From Leishmania donovani (lineage: Eukaryota > Euglenozoa > Kinetoplastea > Trypanosomatida > Trypanosomatidae): a stretch of DNA of 53,445 nucleotides. Shown piece after piece: positions 1-8,795 of the stretch (the stretch's first letter is position 1; every line of letters begins with the position of its first letter). A model generated the notes under the pieces. It was not told the origin of the DNA and did no database searches. It was given only the letters and a program-made list of their open reading frames with translations. The stretch lies in the NCBI RefSeq assembly GCF_000227135.1, contig NC_018245.1, forward strand, positions 192,183 through 245,627. Reading direction: 5' to 3'. Both the position numbers and the translations under genes were made by a program.

Positions 1-260
1 GGGTAGCGAAACCATTTTTTTCTTCGGGGAGGGGGAGGGGGGGGGGCGAGAAGGCAGAGAGCACGGGTGCCGCACAGTCCTGTGGGCGAGTGTTTCGCGT
101 AGACACGCATTACGACTGGAACGCAAAGGTAGACAAGCACAGAGGCATACACATACAGACGCAGCAAGCACGCGTCCTTACATCGCTCTCACCTGACGCA
201 TGTTATACCGTGTTCTGTGTCGCGGCCGCTCTCCCTTCCGTCTCTCTTGCCCATTCGCTG
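1..260. other. Intergenic/3' flank of the UNG gene with a G-run
   Basis: No gene is visible. On the leftward transcription unit this is downstream of uracil-DNA glycosylase and should carry its 3' UTR. Positions 26-46 hold three adjacent G runs of 4, 5 and 10, a possible quadruplex-forming tract on the plus strand. Confidence 0.5.
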
Positions 261-1445
261 TCAGGGTAGCGAAGCGTTCAATGGCAGCTGCCAATGCATG
301 GGAAGGTGGCCCATGCTCTGCAGCGCCGCGTTGCACGCAGAGAAGCAGTGGCACCCAAACCAGCCGCGGCTCGCGCTCAACGGTGATGGGTGCACGCTCT
401 CCAGGACAATGTGCCGGCTTGCGTCTATGAGCTTCTTCTTCTGCTGCGCGTAGCCGCCCCAGAGCAGAAACACGAGCCGGTTGGGATGGTGCTGGGAAAG
501 GTGCTGGATCACGGCATCCGTGAAGGCGGTCCAGCCACTGGTTTTGCTGTGCGAGTTGGCCTTGTGCGCCTCGACGGTCAAAGTCGCGTTCAGCATCAAC
601 ATCCCCTGCTCCGACCAGCTCTGCAGGTAGCCGTGCCTTGGTGCCTGGAAGCCTGCGATGTCCGTCGTGAGCTCTTTGTATATGTTACGCAGGCTCGGCG
701 GAAGCGCCACTTCGGGCAAGACGGAGAAGCAGAGCCCATGCGCTTGGTGGAGATCGTGGTACGGATCCTGACCGAGCAGGACCACCTTCAAGCCGAGAAA
801 TGGGCAACTGTTGAACGCGTTGAAGATGTCCGTGGCGGGGGGCAGTATGACCCTGCCCTTTTCCTTTTCGCCATCGAGAAAGCGCTCGATGCGGGCAAAG
901 GCGCCACTTCGCCACGAATCAGCCGTAATGGGAGCCAGGAAGTCTCTCCACTCGAGGTTCGTGATTAGGCCGGCAAGCCAGCGGCTGCTGGTGGCAGCGG
1001 GCTGCAGCTGCGGCGCCTCGGAGCGTGCCGTGCCGGAGGAGGCACCGGCAGCCGCAGCAGCAGAAGCACCGGCAGGCACAGCAGTGCCGCTGGAGACGTG
1101 CTTCGCCTTGTCAATGGCACCGCAGTCTTCGCTAGGTGGGAATGTCGACTCCAGCAGTGCGACCGACACACTCGCATCGAGGTCAATCGCGTCATCTCTA
1201 GAGGCGCCCTTCAGACTCTCCCCTTCGCGCTCCCTCGAGTTACCACGGCTGCAACCGCCCTCGCGCCGAGTCTTGGCGTGTTTCTTAGGCGGTGAGTCCG
1301 TCCGAGGCGTGGTGTCCTCCCCGTTCGATACCGAGAGCCACTGCCGCTGCCGCTGCCGCTCTCTGTCCGCGGCGACAGACACGTTGGCGGCAGCCGGGCC
1401 GCTGCTCGTGCCCTTCCGCACAAAATCGAAGAGCGTTTTCTGCAT
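261..1445 (-). CDS. UNG: Uracil-DNA glycosylase (family 1 UNG)
   Basis: The enzyme removes uracil from DNA and starts base-excision repair, in the nucleus and possibly the mitochondrion. The 394-residue protein has a catalytic domain from about residue 155 to the end and a disordered N-terminal extension of about 150 residues rich in Arg, Ser and Ala. Seen motifs are GQDPYH at 225-230 (Asp227 is the water-activating residue), LLNATLTVEAHKANSH near 285-299, LLWG at 327-330 and the leucine-loop HPSPLS at 352-357, with the family's GWFGCHCFS just after. The extreme N terminus, QKTLFDFV at residues 2-9, looks like a PCNA-interacting PIP box, as at the same place in human UNG2. The usual Gly after GQDPYH is Asp. 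The start is supported by the PIP box directly after Met1. It lies leftmost in the minus-strand unit, downstream of the KCTD-like gene. The family call is certain; the PIP function is inferred. Confidence 0.97.
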   Translation of the reverse strand: MQKTLFDFVRKGTSSGPAAANVSVAADRERQRQRQWLSVSNGEDTTPRTDSPPKKHAKTRREGGCSRGNSREREGESLKGASRDDAIDLDASVSVALLESTFPPSEDCGAIDKAKHVSSGTAVPAGASAAAAAGASSGTARSEAPQLQPAATSSRWLAGLITNLEWRDFLAPITADSWRSGAFARIERFLDGEKEKGRVILPPATDIFNAFNSCPFLGLKVVLLGQDPYHDLHQAHGLCFSVLPEVALPPSLRNIYKELTTDIAGFQAPRHGYLQSWSEQGMLMLNATLTVEAHKANSHSKTSGWTAFTDAVIQHLSQHHPNRLVFLLWGGYAQQKKKLIDASRHIVLESVHPSPLSASRGWFGCHCFSACNAALQSMGHLPMHWQLPLNASLP

Positions 1446-2013
1446 CTACCCTTTCCGCTCTTGTGTGTATGTGTGTGTGTGTGTGTGTGTGTATGCACGC
1501 TGTGTGCGTGCGTGCGTGCGTGTGTGCCTCTGCGGCGTCTCGTCTACCGTCTCATGCGGTACACTCTATCACTTGAAGGGAAGAAGCATCGTAAAAGCAG
1601 GACGATGATGGCTCAGCATGGTGACAAAGCAGTGCCACACACACGCACACACACACAGCCATCAGTGCGTGCGCAGACGGAAAGCAGGAGAGGGTGAGAG
1701 CAGAGGAGGTGGGGGAACAGACTAAATCAAGCCCCCTTAAGAGAAAGCAACCTGTTTTACCTGTGTTTGTGTGCGTGCGTGTGCGTACATCCATGCGTAC
1801 ATCAACGCGTGTCTGCATGCCAAGCACTGTTTTCTGTTCTCAGTTTGCTCCGCCTCGCTCTGCCCGAGACTGGAAGACAAGGAGGCGAAATTAAAGGCAC
1901 ACCGTGTGTCGAGATGTGAAGCTTTCTGTGAGTTGTCGCGGGTGTCAATGTTGGCGTTCGTGTCAACGGAACAGGATCGCCCCTGTTTCCTTTCGCTCCT
2001 TCTATTGCATCCA
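1446..2013. other. Intergenic region, UNG 5' side / KCTD-like 3' side
   Basis: About 570 bases with no gene. It holds a (GT)n run at about 1471-1492 followed by a TGCG-repeat tract, and short CA-rich patches near 1640-1660. UNG's spliced leader acceptor and the 3' UTR of the upstream KCTD-like gene should be here; I could not fix the acceptor. Confidence 0.5.
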
Positions 2014-2880
2014 TTACATGAGCCCAGGCAGCGTGAGAAGCACGCGCCCTCGTTCAGCGTCCCAGTGCTGGATCGAAAAGCCATAGGCCGTGAGCAGCAC
2101 TGTCACGAGCTGGTCGAGGTCCTCGAGGACCTGCGTCTCACGGAACACCACCCACCGCCCAGACGCCGCCTCCACCGTCAGCCCAGGCAACGGCGGCACA
2201 ATGCGGATAGGCAAGGAAGCTGATGAGCATGAAGACGGCGCAACACCGGCACTACTCCGAGTTGCAGCATCAGCGGCCGCCTCGGCATGCTCCTTCTCCA
2301 GTGCGCGAGTCTGGTCCTCAGTGGCACCGCGTGCTTCGCCCCTCCCTGTCGCTCTATCTGTGATCGACAAGGCGAAAAGCGAAGTGGGTGGAGTAGGCGC
2401 GGATGCAGGACAATCACACGGAGCTGCCTTGACTGTTGCCCCTTCTTCGATATGCGATGACGCCGGCGGCCACCACACGTACACCCCGTGTGGCAGCTGG
2501 CGACGGAAGACGCTCTGCTGGAACTCAAAGCGGTCCATGACGCTTTTCTCCATTGCCGGGAGCTCATAGTAGCGCACCTCCTGAAGCAACATATCCCACT
2601 CCACGAAGTTGTCCGGGACGGAGAGGCGACCATCGCGGAGGTAGGCAATGATGTAGCGGAACAAGGAGCCGTCACGATCGATCAGGAAACTGCCATCCTC
2701 GCAGCGATGCGCGTGGCCATCCAGGATGGGGCCAAAGATGCGATGGTCTTTGAGTTCCCGTAGCGTGTACCGGCGTGTCGTGTAAAGGGTGCCACCGACG
2801 TTGAGATGAACGTGGCGAGCCCACTCACCTGTCACGTCGATGCCGAGACTATTCTGCAGCCATGTCACCGCGGCAGACAT
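2014..2880 (-). CDS. BTB/POZ T1-domain protein (KCTD-like)
   Basis: The protein has a potassium-channel tetramerisation-type BTB domain and no membrane segments, so it is KCTD-like rather than a channel. Seen hallmarks are HLNVGGTLYTTRRYTL near residues 25-40, the FLIDRDGSLFRYIIAYLRDG block near 65-85 and a following LLQEVRYYELPAM helix. Family members usually oligomerise through this domain and many act as adaptors for cullin-3 ubiquitin ligases; that role is inference here. The C-terminal half is low-complexity and then a short conserved-looking tail (WVVFRETQVLEDLDQLVTVL). I chose the Met at 2880 (288 aa) because the domain begins soon after it; an in-frame upstream Met at 2985 would add 35 basic residues with no family resemblance. 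The spliced leader site would decide between them. Confidence 0.85.
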   Translation of the reverse strand: MSAAVTWLQNSLGIDVTGEWARHVHLNVGGTLYTTRRYTLRELKDHRIFGPILDGHAHRCEDGSFLIDRDGSLFRYIIAYLRDGRLSVPDNFVEWDMLLQEVRYYELPAMEKSVMDRFEFQQSVFRRQLPHGVYVWWPPASSHIEEGATVKAAPCDCPASAPTPPTSLFALSITDRATGRGEARGATEDQTRALEKEHAEAAADAATRSSAGVAPSSCSSASLPIRIVPPLPGLTVEAASGRWVVFRETQVLEDLDQLVTVLLTAYGFSIQHWDAERGRVLLTLPGLM

Positions 2881-3748
2881 GCGGATACAGAGAGGCGGGG
2901 CAAGGAGAGGCTTGCGGAAGGAAGTGAGACAAGAGCGAGGTGGTGCACACCTCTGACGATGAGAAAAGGAAAGTCGGCCTGACACTTAGAAAAGAGAGAG
3001 GCGAGGTGGCAAAGACGACCATGAACGCACGCGGCACACGTGTGCGTAACACGCGTGTGCGGACACGGCAACTTAGCAGAGATCGCACAATTCCTGAAAA
3101 AAAAAAAGATGGGAATGAACGGGATAAGAGAGTGCGGGAGGCAAAGGACACGGGCAAGGACGAAGATGAAGCATGCGCGCCTGTCCCGACGCGAATAGCG
3201 GCACCTCGAGTGAATGCCGCCCTCCCCCCCCCCATACTTACGCAAAGCAAACGCTTGTGAGTGTCAGTGGCCGTGAACAGAAAGCAGCGCTCCAGCAGAG
3301 CTGTCACCTCAGCTTTTGCCCTCGCGTTGCGCACGATGCAAAGCCATTGCACTGCCTCCTTCCGCGATTGTGTGTGCTCGAGCGTGTGTCGCTGCCGCCT
3401 AAGGATGCGTAAAGGTGCTCGACAAGCAAACCGCATCTATCTGTGCTGCACTCACTTCTGGCGCCCCCCTCACCCTTTCCATTCGCCTCTGTCCGGGTTC
3501 CTTTTACTTTCGCCACGTTTTCTTACCTCACCGCTTCAGCATTCCTCACGAGCACAGCCCCAAAGCAGCAACGTGCATGCGCTGCGCCTCCGCGTGTATT
3601 GTCATAGAGGAGAGACGCGCAAGCGCACTCACGAGTGCACACATGCGTTCCGAACGCAGCAGCGCACTCCTCACCACCACCACCAGCACCATCAACGCCC
3701 CTTTCGCTCTCTCCACACTCAATCGTACATGCATCGTCGTCGTCACAC
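2881..3748. other. Intergenic region between KCTD-like and PPR-like genes
   Basis: About 870 bases without a credible gene. On the minus strand it is pyrimidine-rich around 2890-3010, suitable as the polypyrimidine tract for trans-splicing of the KCTD-like mRNA. An A10 run lies near 3099-3108 and a C run near 3224-3232. Open frames here are pyrimidine-tract artefacts. Confidence 0.5.
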
Positions 3749-5011
3749 TCAGAATCGTCGCCGCTGCTTGTGCAGGATTTGATTCGACCACACCATAATC
3801 AGCGCGGCATACGAGGCCGTAATTTCCTCCTTCTCAACCGCTGGCAGCCGGTTCAGCACCGCCGAGGCAAGGCTCTCTTTTCCGGCCTGCTCTAGTGTTG
3901 CGATGAGCGTCGCGTAACTCACTACGTTCGGAGACGGCGGCGTCGACATGGACCGCGCAGGGGAGGCCGATGCAGTCGGCGGCGACGAGGACACCGTGTC
4001 CGCCTCGGTAGGGTCTGATGCGGTCACTGGACAACCAAGCGAGGCCGCGGCTTCAGCGCAGCCTGCCTCGTCCTCCTCTTCATCGGCGGCACGCCAGCCT
4101 TGCAGCGGGTTCGGCCCCATGGCCCGCACCACCTCCATCGCCCCTCGCCAGTCCAGTGCCGCCTCGCAGCCGCGCAGACAAACGTTGAACGCCTCCACCG
4201 TAATTTCCGCAGCGGGCAACGGACAGCGAGTGGTCAGGTAAGCGAAGGCAGAGCGCCATCCGCCCTCTCCAGCGCTAGAGTCTGACGGCATGCGCCGCGC
4301 GAGGAGTTCCACCGCGCGACTGAAGGTGTCTGGGTAGGCAGGCGCAAAGAAGACGCCGATCTTCTCTACTAAGTCCCACTTTTCTGCGTTGGCACACATA
4401 TCGAGAACAGCGGTGATCTGCACCTCATTGGGGTTGATGCCAGACCTGGATGGTGCGGGCGGCAGTGAGGTGGACGTGGTCGACGTACCCGCCGTGGAGG
4501 CAGCGGACGTCGCTGTGGCCTCTGATGCCGGCAGCATCGCCGCCACGGCGGGCAGTGCGGTAGCCTCGGCAAATGCCCGCAGTCCTCCCTCCCAGTCACC
4601 GGTGCGCTGCGCCGTCGTTAGGTACGTTGTGAGGTCAGCACTGTTGCGAACAAGGTGGCCGCTGCTGTGGATACTCAAGCGACTGGCTCGTCGCTGCGCA
4701 TCCTCGCGCTCCATGAGCTCAAAGAAGTTCAGCTTCGCCTTGTTCGCCACTGTCTCAGACACACCGCTGCAGCCAGCTCCACCGTGCTTTCCAGCGTGTC
4801 GGCCCCCCATCAACGCAGCGATCCTGCTGCTACGGGGTGCACCTGAGTCCACCGGGCTGCTTCCCGTTGCGGTCGAAGGAGCCCATCCGGGACTGCCGCC
4901 AAGTTCAGCTGACTCGTGTCTCTTGTAGAGGCGTGAAGCCTGCTGCTGAGTACGCTGGCGGGGTAGCCGCATGGAGCGCGCCAGCACCTGTTCGAGCGTG
5001 AGAGGCGGCAT
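3749..5011 (-). CDS. Pentatricopeptide-repeat (PPR)-like protein
   Basis: The 420-residue protein has scattered helix-pair segments resembling PPR units: DLTTYLTTAQRTGDWEGGLR near 125-145, NEVQITAVLDMCANAEKWDL near 195-215, TVEAFNVCLRGCEAALDWRG near 275-295, and near the C terminus PNVVSYATLIATLEQAGKES, the clearest PPR signature. They are separated by Ala/Ser/Pro-rich inserts, as often in kinetoplastid PPR proteins. Most PPR proteins bind RNA in mitochondria, and trypanosomatids use many in mitoribosomes and mRNA maturation, so a mitochondrial RNA role is likely but inferred. The N terminus (MPPLTLEQVLARSMRLPRQR) is Arg-rich and could be a targeting peptide. It could instead be a diverged TPR/helical-repeat protein. 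I do not recognise the specific orthologue. Confidence 0.7.
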   Translation of the reverse strand: MPPLTLEQVLARSMRLPRQRTQQQASRLYKRHESAELGGSPGWAPSTATGSSPVDSGAPRSSRIAALMGGRHAGKHGGAGCSGVSETVANKAKLNFFELMEREDAQRRASRLSIHSSGHLVRNSADLTTYLTTAQRTGDWEGGLRAFAEATALPAVAAMLPASEATATSAASTAGTSTTSTSLPPAPSRSGINPNEVQITAVLDMCANAEKWDLVEKIGVFFAPAYPDTFSRAVELLARRMPSDSSAGEGGWRSAFAYLTTRCPLPAAEITVEAFNVCLRGCEAALDWRGAMEVVRAMGPNPLQGWRAADEEEDEAGCAEAAASLGCPVTASDPTEADTVSSSPPTASASPARSMSTPPSPNVVSYATLIATLEQAGKESLASAVLNRLPAVEKEEITASYAALIMVWSNQILHKQRRRF

Positions 5012-8000
5012 CTTCCTACTGCGCGTAAGACCTCAAGTCTTATTGCGGGTGCCTCCCGCAGACAACACGAAGAGAGAGACAACCGAGGAGATGACAGAGC
5101 TGACGCATCACCCAGTTACAAGACAGGTCAAGCAAGAACGATGCTACACCTTCGCGCCGGCAGTTGTGAGAACAGAGGGAGACAGAAAGTGCGTCCCCGC
5201 AAGCGCGTCCGTGGGAACTGTTAGCGTGTGAGATGACGAGGTCGGTGCGATGTGCTCGGCGCACAAAGGGAGGGAAGGTGGAATATGCGCAAATAAAAGG
5301 AGTGAGCATGTAACGGAAGGGAGACGTGTGCACAGCAGGAAGTCGTGGCGGCGCTCGCGGCCAAGCTCGACGCCAACCAAGCATCGAAACTAATCATGAG
5401 GGAAATGCGCTGCTGAATGTCGCCATTCTTCGCCGTCGCTGCCAGCATTAAAGCATCAGCACCACCTCCGGCGCGGACCACCAAAATGGCAGCAGGGGGC
5501 TGTGTGAGGGTGGGGTATTGCCGCTGCTGCAGCGGTCCGCCTCGGCAAGCGAACGAGGAGGAGGGCACGCTGAATCCGACCAGCAAGAAGGTCGTTTATG
5601 TCTCAGTCACCTAACCCCTACCACGTAGGGAGGGATGGGGGAGGGGCCTTTGTCTGGAATATGATGTGCCAGAGAGGCGGGGAGGAGAGAACGACGCACA
5701 TCTTTAGCGTTCGCGTGCGCTGTTAGGATGATCGTACAAACTACCCCAGTCAGAGGGACAGACACACACACACAGACAGACAGGCAGACAGACTTAGATA
5801 GCTAGAGAGAGCGAGGAAGGGAGTGGAAACTGTCACGAGCACACGCGCCAGGCGTGCATTTGTTTTTTTTTCTTCCTTAATAGACATCATAAAGCACCTC
5901 CACCGTTGTTGAAGTCACACGCACGCACCACCACCATCAGAGAGGGAGAGAGGGGGAGAGAGGGGGGATGGGCGGGGGAGTGCGATACAAACGAAGCTCA
6001 CGCATGAAAGAGATGAGCAGAGATATTCATACATGCATGTACATATATGCATACATATATGTGTATGTATGGCGCCCACCCGCACTCACGCACTCCTCAA
6101 CCTTCCGACCTCTCTCTCCTCTTTCTCTCCCTTTCCTTACCCCTCTCCTCCCCCTCCATTCATAAACGCTCATCTCGTAGGGCTGCTGCTCATAGTGTTC
6201 TCAGCACACTTCCCCTCCCCTCCCTCTCCCTTGTCACCCCTCGCCGTGCCGACAAAGAGGCACATCGGCTGTGCCTGTGGCTGTTGTCGTTGCCCTTGCT
6301 CCCTTTTCTCCGCCTCTCGCCTTACGATAAACTGAACTCCTCCCCCGCCTCCCCCCCCCTCATGTACGCACGTATGCGCGTGTGCTCGCACCCCACCTCC
6401 TCTCTCTTCCACGCCTGCTTGTAAGTCTCTGTGGGTGGGCCACCGCGCCCTCCATCGTTGTTTCTCTTCTCACGTAATGCACGGGTGCCGGTCACGACAA
6501 ACTTCGACTCCGCGATAGCCACTGCAAGTGGCTTGTATCAACTGACTCCAGTGCTTGTGAAAGGGCGGATCAGGCATCGGGCTCGTGGTGGAGAGGGTCG
6601 TGAGGGTGGTGAGGCAAGTGAGCGCTGCGGCGGCGTATCGAGCTGCATGAAGAAGTAATAGCGAGACATGTCACTTACACAGTCAGCGTAAAGAAAAATC
6701 ATGCACAAGAAAGCACGTGTCACCGACCCATGCATCAGGCGAAGCAGGTGGCCACAGGTTGGGTAGGGCGGGTGGCCCGCGTGACACCACCACACAGCCA
6801 TTCACGTTCCCATGCATACACGCACGCGTGCACGCACTCCTGGAACTGACGAGTCGAAGGGAGACACCAAAGAGAATTCAAACGAGAAGAAGTGAGGAAG
6901 AGTGGTTTGAGTGGTGGCGCGCACGCGCAGGGAGCCAGGCCGAAGACAGGGAGTGGGCGAGAGAGAGAGAGGGGGGGGGGGAATGCCATAAGCGGGAATA
7001 AGGCGGCGCAAAGCTGAGCCCGAAGTGCAGCACGGGAAGCACGACGAGTTGGGGGTGGTTGGTGGGGGTGCCAAGAGCCACAGATACAGGCAAAAGAGCG
7101 AAAAAAAAAAAGCGAAAGATAATAACACAAAAAGAGAGAAATCAGTAAGTTTTTCGGAGGGCGGGGTGGTGGTGGGGTGCGCAAGCCACTGAAGTCAGTG
7201 GCACGGCAATGTGGGAGGGGGGAGAAAAAAAGCGGAAAAGGGACTCGGGGGGAGGGGGGGTGGAGGGCAGAGCGAGCCCCGCATCAGCGACAAGCAAAGC
7301 ATGAAGGGCAGCCACGTAAAAGGAAGAACGAAGCCAAGCAAGTCGACAGAAGCAACAAAAATGCGAGCCACAGGCACACACGCGCACAGACAGACGCGGC
7401 AGGGAGAGAGGGAGAGAGGGATAGCGCGTTAGTCAACATCAGAAAAAAAAAAACAAGTGATACCTGAAAACAGCAAAGGAAAGCAAAAGCAAGAGACCTA
7501 CGAGTTAAGTCAGCGCAAAGGAAAAAGGGAAGACGCGCCGCCCATGAGCATTGCGCATGACCTTCATTTGTCTGCCGCGTACGCATGTGTATGCATGTAT
7601 ACGCATGTGAGCGTGCACGGCTTGTGCAGGCTCACACTCTCACACCGTTGAGCACGCCCTCAGCTCTCCTTTCTCAGACAGGAGAGAGAGAGAGAGAGAC
7701 GCGTGCTCGGCAGTGCATATCTACTGCTCACGCAGCAAGTGCAGAGCACCGGCGTAGTCAGGCCAGGAAAAGAAAAGCGGGGGAAGCCATGAAAGCCTGC
7801 AATGGTAAGGTTTGACAACCACAGATGGCAGCTCGCGCCCCTCCGCGATTCGCTCATCTGCCCAAGTGACAAGAGCGCAAAGGAAAATGGAGCCCTCTGC
7901 ACCAGCACATGTGCGAGTGCTGGCATATCCTTCTGTGCCCGGCATACCCATACAAAGATGTTGCCGCCCCATCATGCACACACACATACAGAAACAAAGA

Positions 8001-8795
8001 CAGCACCAGCGAACGTCTGCGCCACAACAGAAGAAAGGAGACAAGGGCAAACACAGAGACAGCGACAGAGACGAGGAGGGGGGATGGCGTACGTCGCCAA
8101 GGTTCCCCTGTGATGTCCTTTTCTCTTTATCGAAAGTTTGAGAAAAAGAGTGTGTGGAAGGGAAGGGAGGGGAGTGGTGGCTGGCACAGGCACACAGGGC
8201 AAAAGATTCACCCGCACATTGTTCTCCTGCTGCATGTCTCTCTTCTTGTGTGTGTGCGTGCGTGCGTGTGTTGTTCGTCGAGGTGAACAAATCGGAAAAC
8301 GGCACTTAAGCAAATCAACAAGTTAAAACAACAACACGCGGGGGAGGGGGGCGGACGGCTGTCTTGTGGAAGGGGAGAACAGGCAGGCAGGGGCACCTAT
8401 AGACACGCACTCAATCATGTTCGTTGCAAAAAAAAAAAAACAAGAAAAACGAAAACATCTTTGGCTCGTTCAGCCCTTTTCCTGCGCTGTCCTGCTGTGT
8501 CGATCCAGCGCAAATTCGAGTCTGGCGCTCCACGTTGTTCTCGCTCCCTTCGACGCCGTCACACCCACACCCGCACACGCACATGGATACAGCTCTCTAT
8601 CTCTTCTCCTTTACAAGCGCCATCGGCCGCCCTCCACTCCCCCCACTTCAGGGCCCCTCCCCGCTCCACACACACACACACACGCCGTCGCTTTCGCCCA
8701 TCGTCCGAGTAGTGTCTACCTGAAAACGCACCACAAACACGTCAGAGGTGGGGTATGTTGAGAGGTGCGCAGACGCGGTCTCTTTCTCCGTCGTC
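5012..8795. other. Long intergenic region, 5' of the PPR-like gene / 3' of aconitase
   Basis: About 3.8 kb with no credible gene on either strand. It probably holds a long aconitase 3' UTR and the PPR-like gene's acceptor. Visible features are poly-G patches (about 5626-5645, 5941-5981, 6969-6980, 7205-7262, 8340-8354), CACA and GACA repeats at 5761-5795, an alternating purine/pyrimidine stretch at 6028-6070, an AG repeat near 7680-7700, and A runs near 7105 and 8429. Open frames here are short and biased to Ser/Pro/Leu or Arg/Glu, as expected from simple sequence. Confidence 0.5.

Noticed and set aside
811..1608. A 265-codon plus-strand frame antisense to UNG
   Set aside because: It is the complement of the UNG N-terminal extension and TG repeats.
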